Shown: piece by piece, positions 16,218 to 24,733 of the stretch
Position numbering within the stretch: the first letter of the stretch is position 1
Layout: every line of letters begins with the position of its first letter
Origin: Globomyces pollinis-pini
Lineage: Eukaryota; Chytridiomycota; Chytridiomycetes; Rhizophydiales; Globomycetaceae
Assembly (NCBI GenBank): GCA_025399215.1
Contig: MU621317.1
Span: 2,759 to 27,491, forward strand
Length of the DNA: 24,733 bases
Direction: 5' to 3'
Program-made: the position numbers and the translations under genes
The notes under the pieces: generated by a model
The model's input: only the letters and a program-made list of their open reading frames with translations
Databases searched by the model: none
Told to the model about the DNA's origin: nothing

Positions 16218-18845
16218 ATGTACTCTGAAGGATTTGATGTAAATGAACTAAAACTTATTACTTAGTTTAACACACCTCTATCAGTTGCAGGATACATTTA
16301 TGATAGATTAGATGAAAATTCAACTGCTGATGAGGATTTAATCAATTATCTAAAGGAAAAGTAAAGTCATTGTATTTGATAAAAGGATTGGATTATTAGA
16401 ACGATTTATAACAGATTTTGAAAGGTCAATCATTAAAATATCAGATACTTCTTTATTGAAAATTATAAAGACGTTTGAATTAAAATTCATTCAAAATTTA
16501 AAGGATTATCAAAATCAATCATCAAATCAATTCAACTCATTAAAATCTCAGATTGATTCTGATAAAGAATGGACAGATATAAATCAAGTATTAAAATACC
16601 TTCTTTAATATCAGACATTCAAATCAAAAAAGCCTAGATTCGAAATGGAGTTCATCAAATTCACCAAAGAGTATGAACTAAAGCTGGAAAAATTAGAAAA
16701 CTCAAAGGCTAAAAACGATGGTAATATTAAATCATACTTAGATTTCCATAGATCGCAAAATTAATCAAATTCAAGGAGATTTAATCAATCTAAAGCAAAA
16801 ATGGGAGTCGGATGCTAACTCTATACTATCAGTAAGTGATAGACATAATCTCATATCATATTCTTTAAATGCATTGTTAATACAAAACACGGTATTTCAC
16901 ATATTGGAAGAAACATATTTTTAACAAGCTCATGCTAATTATTCAATAGAAAGCAGAACAATTTGATCAAAATAGACTATCTATCATCAAAAAATCTCTA
17001 TCCAACTTGGCTGCAACAAATAATACTTCAATGAACAATATTGCTACTGTAACTAATCTTTTTTCTAAACACCATTTAGGTTTCATACGATATGAAATCA
17101 GCAATAGAAAATTACTCAATAGAAAATGAACTACAAGAATTCTATCATTCGAATATTTCAAAATCTGGTATAAAAACACTTGATATTGACTATCAGGACC
17201 AAAAGCCAAATTTAGCACTAGTCTTGGATTTACTTCCGCAACAAATTTTCTTTCCAATTCTGTGAACTTTTCATCTCCTGGTTTACCATTAGTTGTAAAT
17301 GAAACTAAATCAAATTCAGAACTACCAAAAGCGGATACTGATGGTGTATTCACATCTGTAGATCCACCAGTTACCAAAACTGAGGAGGTATTGGTGGATG
17401 AAGCTGGATTTAGTGTAAAACCTGAAGTAGTGGATGACCCATTCAAAGTGGGATTCAATGATGATGAAGATTCAGATGAACAGTAATATCTTTATGTTTA
17501 ATCCCAAAGATACTCAAATCCGAAACTCAATTTAACCATCAAAAATGGTGTGATTGAAGATAATGAAAATGAAAGGAAAGATGCATTACATTCTGTATCA
17601 GTTTTACTCAGTACCCATAGTCGATCAGGATCAACCACCTCCAGAAGGTTTATAACTTTCCGTTAATATAGTAGAAATATTCGTGGACGAACAGCATCAG
17701 TTAAAGGAGATAGTAAAATGAAAACAGATGTTATTTTGGAATCCAAGGAATCTAGTATTAGTATTCCTGATCACAGAGCAACACATTTATTAGCCAGCAA
17801 ACCTGTAGGAACCGGTACCGACAAGGACGTTGTTGATAGCCCACTTCAGTATAAAACTGAATTGAGCACAAATTCGGCAGTTGGGAATCCGCCTAATCAG
17901 AACGGCTTGAATACTAGCACAAATGTCCAACCAATGACATTGGATACTCTGAAGATAAGGGAAACAAGTTTACAATATGATTCAAATGAAATGCTGTCCA
18001 TTAAATCACCTCGTTCACCTTATCCTAATTCAAACTTAAGTCTGACGACAAACATTGTTGAAACGTTAAACATCTTGGAATCAAATGGTCAAGTTGTGCG
18101 AATTTTAGTTACAGGTGAAATTTCGTTGACATTTAATTCCATCCCATTACTAAAATCTGATACAAAAATCCCCATCACACTGCATAATTTTCAAAATTTA
18201 GAAAAGGTTGGAGTTAATGAACTGTTTATTGAAAATCAAGCCATACCACCCGCAATCGATACTGGTAGGTATAATATCAGACTGAACTCTTTCATTCCAT
18301 TTTTACGTATATGCGTACCTGTGATCAAGTATCAAGTCAACATTCATGAACATAACCAAGTTTTGTATACTCCAATAATGGTAAATCCTGTTTGGAAATT
18401 TACTGGAAACGAAGCTAATTTGTTTATTGCTTATCAAGTGAATTCAAAATTCTTTTCAAAATTTCACACCAAAGAATTTAAAATATCCTCATTTGTCACT
18501 GGCGATGGACCAAGTTCAACTAATATTATCATTAGCAACGTTCAAACTCAACCTGTAGCCACTTGGGATTTAGACTCAAAAACTTTAACTTGGGATTTAA
18601 ATGAAACAGAAGAAGCGTTACGAATTGAAACCCCACAAAATCTAGTTGCCAAAATTGAATTAGAAAGTACATCAGAATCTAGTGTATTGTTACCTCCCCC
18701 ACCATTAACAATCAATTTCACATTATCTAATTCACTTTTATCTGATTTGGAATTTGATGTTCAAAATACGGATTCTATTGATCATAATGTTTATAAAAGT
18801 GTTATTAGTGGAACATTTGGTGTTAAAATCACAAGTTTGGAATAA
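16218..18845 (+). CDS. Muniscin (Syp1/FCHo-like): F-BAR plus mu-homology domain, 762 aa
   Basis: Muniscins bend membrane and recruit cargo and adaptors at early clathrin-mediated endocytic sites. Ten exons join in phase: 16218-16238, 16266-16360, 16386-16587, 16615-16720, 16752-16831, 16950-17048, 17080-17167, 17197-17482, 17510-17647 and 17672-18845. Introns are 27, 25, 27, 31, 118, 31, 29, 27 and 24 nt. Residues 1 to about 260 form a helical F-BAR-like region (ADEDLINYLKEKIGLLERFI, later IENELQEFYHSNISKSG). A disordered Ser/Pro/Asp-rich linker follows, with a short basic patch (SRNIRGRTASVKG, about 370-385). From about residue 500 to the end is the mu-homology domain, beginning ETLNILESNGQVVRILVTGE. 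The F-BAR part is divergent; the mu-homology part and the overall order carry the assignment. Confidence 0.85.
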
Positions 18846-18923
18846 AATTTGGTCATACTATCACACTAATGTACTTTAACATCAATTATTTTATTGAATT
18901 AACAAAAATCATACATAAATGTA

Positions 18924-20117
18924 TTAGGTTTGATTTTCCTTCATGATTATATCATGATTAACTGAAGACATTCTTCGATGTACACGTTGCATAGTTCTTG
19001 TAGAATCACGACTTTTCATTTCAAATTGGATTGAAGAATTTCTTCGAATAGGTCTATTCGCGATTGGATTATTGTTTGATGAATTGAATGTATCCATTTC
19101 CCGATTCGATCCTAATTGTATTGATTCAATTTTCTTTGCTTCTAATGGTAAAGTTTCCAATAATCCTGATTGTAAAAATGATTTCCTTCTACCACTTGAA
19201 ATATTATTTGTTAATGAATATTGTGGAAGATCTTTGTTGACATTTAAATCATTAACGGATTGTTTAGGTTTGACATCTAGATCTGAATCTTCTCTTTTTG
19301 TTTGAACAGTAGTAACTGAATTCATAAACTCTGCCTTTGTAGTTATTTTATTTGATGCATGTGATTTACGTTCTTCGATAGTAGAAAGTTTAGAGATTGC
19401 ATCAAAATCAATTCCATCTTTTTTTTTCATTGGTATTCCATTGATAGCAACAACAATTTTTCTTGATGTTAATTGAAATGATATTATTTCTAAACAAAAT
19501 AGAAAATATCTTGGTGCAATAGTTGATGTATTGTATATCATCATACTGTAAATTCCAAAACTAACGTGTAAAGTTGATATAACAAATGGTATGATGATCC
19601 AATTGAGATTCATTGTATCATTTAGATATCTAACTTTAATCCAACTAAAAATATTTAAAATGAAAAACGTTAGAGATGATGAAAGAATTCCAAAAGTTGA
19701 TGTATGATTTTGAAAACAAACGTTAGATGTTTTGGAATTGTATTTCAAAATATTAAATGAATTCATCACCAAATTAACAGTAGGTGTGATTAGAAACAAA
19801 TAAAATAGATAATTTCGCGTATAGTATTTGATAATTAGTAAAATACTTCGTATGATAAAGGCAGTAAGTAAACAAAATTCCAATACAAATTCAAGAATAA
19901 TCAAGATAAGATTAGACCTTATCACTTGTTCCAATTGACATTCCCATGAAAGTTTTAAACTGATTTCATTTAAAATGATTGGTAATGTGAGGAAAATGGT
20001 TGATAGAAAAATTAGTGTGGGTACAACTTTGAAGGATTTGATGTAATCGTAATCTATAGAGTCTAATATGGATCCTATTAGAATTAAACTGAATACGTTG
20101 AGTATATCCCAAACCAT
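18924..20117 (-). CDS. Polytopic (about 7 TM) membrane protein with RRxS tail, 397 aa
   Basis: A single exon from ATG 20115-20117 to TAA 18924-18926. About seven hydrophobic segments fill residues 1-225, for example VVPTLIFLSTIFLTLPIIL, LTFFILNIFSWIKV and WIIIPFVISTLHVSFGIYSM. The last ~170 residues are hydrophilic, Ser/Asn/Lys-rich and presumably cytosolic. The tail holds three Arg-Arg-x-Ser sites: GRRKSF, IRRNSS and HRRMSS, the consensus for cAMP-dependent protein kinase. The architecture recalls a fungal seven-helix receptor, but I see no family motif, so the function is open. An upstream splice donor (ATGTCAG|GTACGC at about 20140-20150) hints at a possible extra first exon that I could not connect in frame. 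The gene converges on the muniscin gene, 78 bp away. Confidence 0.7.
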   Translation of the reverse strand: MVWDILNVFSLILIGSILDSIDYDYIKSFKVVPTLIFLSTIFLTLPIILNEISLKLSWECQLEQVIRSNLILIILEFVLEFCLLTAFIIRSILLIIKYYTRNYLFYLFLITPTVNLVMNSFNILKYNSKTSNVCFQNHTSTFGILSSSLTFFILNIFSWIKVRYLNDTMNLNWIIIPFVISTLHVSFGIYSMMIYNTSTIAPRYFLFCLEIISFQLTSRKIVVAINGIPMKKKDGIDFDAISKLSTIEERKSHASNKITTKAEFMNSVTTVQTKREDSDLDVKPKQSVNDLNVNKDLPQYSLTNNISSGRRKSFLQSGLLETLPLEAKKIESIQLGSNREMDTFNSSNNNPIANRPIRRNSSIQFEMKSRDSTRTMQRVHRRMSSVNHDIIMKENQT

Positions 20118-20257
20118 TTGAGTAAAAATGGTTAAAACGCGTACCTGACATAACCACTTTTGTAAGAATCATCTAATTATTACAATTTATTCAAAAAATT
20201 AATCGAGCAAAATACAATTGTATTAAAAATAAAAAGATTAAAATACTTCATTCTTTG

Positions 20258-22734
20258 TTAAAAGTCATCAATTGCTTGTAAAGCTGTGGAAGGGACGACT
20301 TGAATTATTCTTGCTGGTATAATGGTTTTTTGCTTGAATCTCTTGTAGTTCACTTGAGGTATACTTGGCCGACATAGACTCTCATATGCAATGATCATAC
20401 CATCTTCCATACTGCTTTCAAAAGACACTAATGGTCTTTCTTGGATGGTTTCCCGCTTGACTTCAATGGCAGTGACTTCTTCCACTGGTGTGGTGATTGT
20501 TTCAGTGATAACTTCAACGTCATCATTCTGAGTATCGTTTATTGATTCAATAGGGGGCTCAATTTCAGTAGGTTCTAGTGTATTCTTTGCTTCTGCTACT
20601 TCTATTGATTTAACTTGACTCTGGGTTTCTTTATTCACATCGATTGGCACAAAATCCATCAAAGAGTCCATAAAATCATCTAATAGATCTTTTCGGGGAG
20701 TATCAGCGTCTTGAAATGCTTGATCATGCTTTAAACTGTATGATTGAGTGTGTGGTGTACCAAACGCCAACGCTTCTGTCACGGCATCGACCATCAATGA
20801 ATCAGTGGTTTCAGGTTTCTGTTCATTGGATAAAGAGTTATCTATTGTGTGATTTTCGATATGATTCATTCTTAAGTTTGTGGACAAATTTGAAACTGGT
20901 TTATTTGACTTTGGTGTCTCTTTAACAACAACATCGAGTATATCGTCCAAAAAATCCAATCGATCTTCACGTATGATTTGTTTTTCCTTTTTTGGAGTCT
21001 CAATACGTTCAATATTGAGAATATCAAAATCAAGTTTCTTTTCAGCTAATTGTGTATTAGAATCAGACACTTGAGAGTTAGAAATGATAGTTGATCCATT
21101 AAACTTTCCAAAATCACTCATTGGTGAGGTTATGTCGTTGACTGTATCATCAATGTTAGTCCTTCGATTAGCTGTTGAAAATTCAACTTTTGAATCCTTT
21201 GAGCTGGATTTATTTGATGGTGGAGTTGCAGCAATAGCATTCGCCTCGGACCTGTTTTTGTCTACTGCAGGGGTGGCAAACACAACAGCACCTTTAGGTG
21301 ATATTTTGGGTTTCTTAATAGGAGTATCTTGTACCTGAACAACCTCATTTGGCGCTCTTTTCCCCACAATTACTGATTTCGCGGCTTTAGTACCGACTGA
21401 AACTGGTGGGATAGTTGCACTAATTGAATCTACTAAATCTTCATTGGCTTTTACTGTTCCCAAATCAAACGAAGCAGATGCTTGGAAATGTTGACTTGCG
21501 CTTAAATTTGACAGTGGTTCAAGTGATGCTTGAACAATTGATTTCCCAATGTTATCCAAAGGAATCCACGTATATCTATTGGTCAAATAAACAATTAGAT
21601 CACTTTGTGGTTATTTTCTTCATTTCGTGTATTTGGTCCTGCGATAATTGCTTTGATTCAATCAAAACAAGTTTTGAAAATTGAGAAATGAATTTTGAAA
21701 AGGAATCCTTTTGCTTGGATATATCATATAATTCAATACTTCCTCCAGCAGCTTTTACAACTTCATTCATCGTATCCCACTGCGTTATAGTTAAAAACCA
21801 TGAATACAAACCTCATTTTTAACAAACGCTATGAAAGTAATTCCAGAAAATAAATCTTGACGTTTAGGATTTGGTACAAATAGAGTTGGTGGATAGTCTG
21901 TACATGATGGTAAAAAGTCTATATGATTTGGAGTTTGATCAATTCTGAAAGATTTGAACCATTCCAGATTGACAATTGGTATTCTAAATGCTAGCGCAAT
22001 TAATACTTTGGAGGTGAATAACTGAAAGTGAATTATAACGGGATTATACAATTTTTGACATGACCAGATGGGTAGTACTTGAATTCAACAATTTACTGAC
22101 TTTCATCACTAATATTCAAATCAAAGTTATTGCATATACTATTGTCCTTTGCTGACTGATTCAATTGCATTTTCTCATTTTGATTTAAATGTGAACCACA
22201 TAGGGTATAAGGGATCCATTCCACTCTAAATAATTGATTAGATGCTGATACTGTTCAAATGGTTTCATGGAGTGAGTAGTTGACCAGTTCATTTTTGAAA
22301 TTTAAGTTTACCTGTACACAATGGGAGAAAGTCCGAATTTGATTACATCTATGATGTTAGATTCACACAGTACCTGATATGTTTAAAAGACGATTCAACT
22401 TACCATTTAATTTTAGTATCTTCTGGCCAATCTTTGTTCCATTCACAAATGTGCCATATTTTGAATTCGAATCCACTAACGTTAAACGATAGGTATCAGT
22501 AGCCAAAATCAATTCCACTGCAATTGATGCATGTCTAAATCATTAGGATATCTCTGAGACAAATATTTACTGCCTCGAAAGTGACGGGTCATTAATCAGA
22601 ACATCGCTTTCTACTGTTATTTGTTTTAATCGTATACTTTTGCGACCGATAGTCCAATTACCAGGGAGTAAATTCAGTCGTTGATTCTCTGCTATAGTAT
22701 TTGATTTCTCTTCTAATCCAATCAGTACCCACAT
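20258..22734 (-). CDS. NBS1: NBS1/nibrin-like subunit of the MRN complex, 726 aa
   Basis: NBS1 joins Mre11 and Rad50 to sense DNA double-strand breaks and activate ATM/Tel1. Eight exons join in phase: 22571-22734, 22404-22534, 22312-22348, 22140-22225, 22050-22108, 21812-22021, 21604-21779 and 20258-21575. Introns are 36, 55, 86, 31, 28, 32 and 28 nt. An FHA domain opens the protein (LLPGNWTIGRK, DPSLSRQHASI, SKYGTFVNG, DVIKFGLSPIVYRVEW). Tandem BRCT-like repeats follow (SSTTHLVMSKILFTSKVLIA ... NLEWFKSF, then FSGITFIAFVKNEWDTMNEV). A long acidic, Ser/Thr-rich disordered part ends with NYKRFKQK, resembling the Mre11-binding motif, and an acidic AIDDF end like the ATM-binding tail. Domain order and motifs make the call firm. 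The intron choices around 22226-22403 are the least certain. Confidence 0.9.
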
Positions 22735-22859
22735 GAAATTATTTTGGAAAAATGTTTACATGTTGACAATTCAATAGAGGAACACTGTCAAGACTTATCA
22801 AATTAAACTTAACTAATTGTATGATAATGTTTTTTTTATTCCCATGAAACAAGCTTGAA

Positions 22860-23370
22860 TTAGTTCTTTGGAGCTTCTTTCCAGGCCAAACAGTGTTCTT
22901 GACCCATAGCAGTGGTAACAGAGACAATAACTTCCTTTCCGTCATGGAAAGCTTCGGTAATAGCATTTCCAAGATCGTTTTCAGGAACTTTGACGTCATC
23001 TTTAGTGGATCCGTCTTCGTTCATGAGGGAGAAGAAACCATCATCAATATCTAAAAGAGGATATTCCATCTTTCGGACATTAGGGACATCCATGTTGTGA
23101 GTAGAAGGAGACAAGTCTTCCATCTTCTTGTTGGTGAAGATATCGACGGCGACCAAATGGACTTTGGCGTGACCGTGCTTTCCAGTCTTGGAAGTAGACA
23201 TATCCACGATTTTACAAGGATGGTTTTTAATACAAACGTAACCACCTTTACGAAGGGCAGAACACTATAGGTCAATATAAAGAGTGACATACTTGCATAG
23301 GGTAGGTGAGGGAAGCACCAGCAGAGGCGGTGTTAGAGAAATCTTCGTGTTCTTCTTCTTCCAAGGACAT
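22860..23370 (-). CDS. Translation factor eIF5A, 160 aa
   Basis: eIF5A helps ribosomes through difficult peptide bonds and in termination, and carries hypusine on one lysine. Two exons, 23293-23370 and 22860-23264, flank a 28-nt intron (23265-23292). The product starts [14 protein letters not shown], then has [20 protein letters not shown] and the hypusination loop [14 protein letters not shown], with the modified lysine expected at residue 55. The C-terminal OB fold is complete ([15 protein letters not shown]). A GT..AG intron of 39 nt (23371-23409) appears to end exactly at the ATG, so the 5' UTR is probably spliced. Codon use is more GC-rich than in most neighbours, as expected for a highly expressed gene. 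Confidence 0.98.
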
Positions 23371-23687
23371 CTATAACATTATTAGATCCAACAAAAGAAA
23401 TGAACTTACAATTAATAAAGTAAAGTAAAAAAATTCAAGAAAAGTTATAAAAAAAATAACGCCACATGAGCCCCACTTTCGTTTATGATTGGTTACTTGT
23501 TTCAAATGATCCGATTCATCTTAACTCTTTTTGTTTATATTGAAGGCATAGGAAAAGATAGAGTGTATCTGGATAGATAATTATTAGATGAATAGATTTG
23601 TATAGTGTATTACATCAATAGATATGTGGGATATATTAGTTGAATAGATATCTGTAGTGTAGACACTCTTGTGTTGATACTTTCAAA
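23371..23687 (-). promoter_or_regulatory. eIF5A upstream region: 5' UTR intron, CCAAT box, shared 11-mer, AT repeats
   Basis: The putative 5' UTR intron is 23371-23409 (GTAAGT...TATAG directly before ATG). Farther upstream lie CCCCACTTTCG at 23471-23481, identical to the 11-mer at 10079-10089, and an inverted CCAAT box (GATTGGTT) at about 23487-23494. From about 23565 to 23660 there are about three degenerate copies of a unit starting ATAGATwTGTATAGTGTA/ATAGATATGTGGGATATA. Confidence 0.55.
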
Positions 23688-24300
23688 TCATAAATCACGC
23701 ATTTGTAAGTGTTGATAATTCTGCATCAACCATGAGACAGATCTTGTCTCTAAGATTGTTATAAGAAAACCAAAGGAGTACAAGCTCTTTAAGAGGCTGT
23801 TTATTAGATTTGTAAAGTTTCTTTCATAAGTTTGTTCTGTTGCAGTGATTGTGATAGAGGCTAGGCCGAATTTGTTACGTAACGCAAGCATGGTTTCTAG
23901 TATTCCATTTACATAACGTGTTAAAACTGGGTTATATCCTGCATTATCCATTCCATGTTGACTTGACAGAATATAAACATTTCCTTTGCTAAAGTTTCCT
24001 TCATATTGAATCTGGTACTTTCTAGTTTAAATTCTTCGAACTTCTGTAAAAATATATTCCATTTAATTTCTTGTTTATTAGGTTGTTGCACGTTCAGGTT
24101 GGTGTTTTTCGTATAAGGCTACCAGATCTTCTATGTTTTGCTTCCACAACATTCAAAGCTTCAATTAATCCGAATAAAAACATATGCTTATGCCCCGTAC
24201 TGTGAAGTTGGACTTTATTTCCAGAATTCGTAGCGAAATTCTTGATTGTCAAAGTCCTTTTATTTTTATATTTATGAATAACTAAACTCAATAGGGTCAT
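23688..24300 (-). pseudogene. Decayed copy of the kinase-like gene with flanking relics
   Basis: At 23942-24085 the DNA matches the 5' part of the kinase-like gene (11530-11670) at roughly 90% or better by eye. It keeps an open frame with KQEIKWNIFLQKFEEFKLES and ETLAKEMFIFCQVNMEW. The frame ends soon after MEW, before any kinase core. Either side carries other protein-like fragments in changing frames, such as YVNGILETMLALRNKFGLAS (23688-23951) and GLIEALNVVEAKHRRSG (24094-24300). It lies between the eIF5A promoter and the ArsC-like gene, 10 kb from the intact copy, so the family is dispersed here. Confidence 0.6.
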
Positions 24301-24519
24301 GTCCTCAACATAAACAATGATGTGTCTTAATTAACAATCTTGCAATACAAACTACCATGCTACCCCGTAGGCGATCTGTAATCGTTGACAGATTAATCCC
24401 TAGACTCTACTACAATCCATCTTCTAGTTATTGTATTATAGTAGTTACTCTCGTTTTCACATTCTCTGATTGTCAACCCGTTTAGGATAAAATGAGGATT
24501 TTCTTTTCTATTTCATTTC
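24301..24519 (+). promoter_or_regulatory. Upstream region of the ArsC-like gene
   Basis: There is no ORF. A short inverted repeat ATCTG/CAGAT flanks TAATCGTTGA at about 24375-24394. CT-rich tracts precede the ATG. No clear TATA box is visible. Confidence 0.35.
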
Positions 24520-24733
24520 ATGTCTCAAAGATACACTTATTTACACCATCCAACTTGCTCAAAAGCTACAACAGCTGCCAAACTAGTAGATGAACAAATC
24601 CCCGGATTATACAAAAGAATTGACTACTTGGATAACCCTCCAACCACCGAAGAATTGACAGCCATCTTGAACTTAATGGATGAACAAGATCTTCGTCTTG
24701 TTGTTCGAACTGAAAACTTGACTTCAGATGAAA
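24520..24733 (+). CDS. ArsC/YffB-family (thioredoxin-fold) protein, 5' part
   Basis: The first 71 codons are present and run off the window. The start MSQRYTYLHHPTCSKATTAA has the ArsC-type HxPxCSK motif with its single cysteine at the end of beta1 of a thioredoxin fold. It is followed by GLYKRIDYLDNPPTTEEL, equivalent to the family's E/D-Y-L-K-x-P-P-T segment, and LRLVVRTEN, equivalent to the R-T-K/N-E stretch. In bacteria such proteins reduce arsenate with glutathione or have related thiol chemistry; a eukaryotic copy could be an old acquisition. No intron is seen so far. The family is fairly sure, the substrate not. Confidence 0.8.
   Translation, partial: MSQRYTYLHHPTCSKATTAAKLVDEQIPGLYKRIDYLDNPPTTEELTAILNLMDEQDLRLVVRTENLTSDE

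Noticed and set aside
24355..24430. tRNA-like stretch upstream of the ArsC-like gene
   Set aside because: There is no consistent A/B box pair or cloverleaf. I found no tRNA or rRNA gene in the window.
1..24733. CRISPR arrays or prokaryotic operons
   Set aside because: There are no regular direct repeats with unique spacers; the genes are spliced eukaryotic genes.

Overview
This is a window of nuclear DNA from a eukaryote with a compact, AT-rich genome. All well-conserved genes are split by spliceosomal introns, most of them only 24-36 nt long. I could close the reading frames of SEC13, an MRG15/Eaf3 homologue, a kanadaptin-like gene, 6-phosphogluconolactonase, an F-BAR/muniscin gene, an NBS1-like gene and eIF5A by removing such introns, with exon phases that sum correctly. 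A Syp1/FCHo-type muniscin and a membrane protein with a motif I associate with fungi point to an opisthokont, perhaps an early-diverging fungus, but the species cannot be read from the sequence.

Layout. 1-1644: SEC13 (minus, runs off the left edge), whose long introns carry palindromic and minisatellite repeats. 1645-2362: an intergenic region with four TTAGGGTTA-type boxes at 20-21 bp spacing, leading into an orphan Asn/Leu/Lys-rich ORF. 2475-4990: a more GC-rich accessory zone with an intronless PD-(D/E)XK nuclease-like gene, a gene fragment and a frameshifted pseudogene. 5056-6338: two small genes on plus. 6451-10058: MRG15/Eaf3 and kanadaptin on minus. 10371-14755: a second accessory zone between kanadaptin and 6-phosphogluconolactonase. 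It holds a protein-kinase-like gene, a membrane/coiled-coil protein with GIxxxAFxxAI repeats, a discoidin-like protein, gene fragments, and an inverted relic of the neighbouring 6-phosphogluconolactonase. 15028-23370: 6-phosphogluconolactonase (minus), the muniscin (plus), a polytopic membrane protein (minus), NBS1 (minus) and eIF5A (minus). 23688-24300: another relic of the kinase-like family. 24520-24733: the start of an ArsC-family gene (plus).

The housekeeping genes cover unrelated jobs: COPII coat/nuclear pore, histone acetylation complex, RNA-linked FHA protein, pentose phosphate pathway, endocytosis, DNA double-strand-break repair and translation. They do not form a pathway. The accessory genes contrast with them: no introns, higher GC, and fragments and duplications. 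This suggests recent acquisition from a virus-like or mobile source. The 10-N gap at 12137-12146 lies between two ~720-bp near-identical blocks, so the apparent tandem duplication there is most likely two overlapping contig ends rather than biology.
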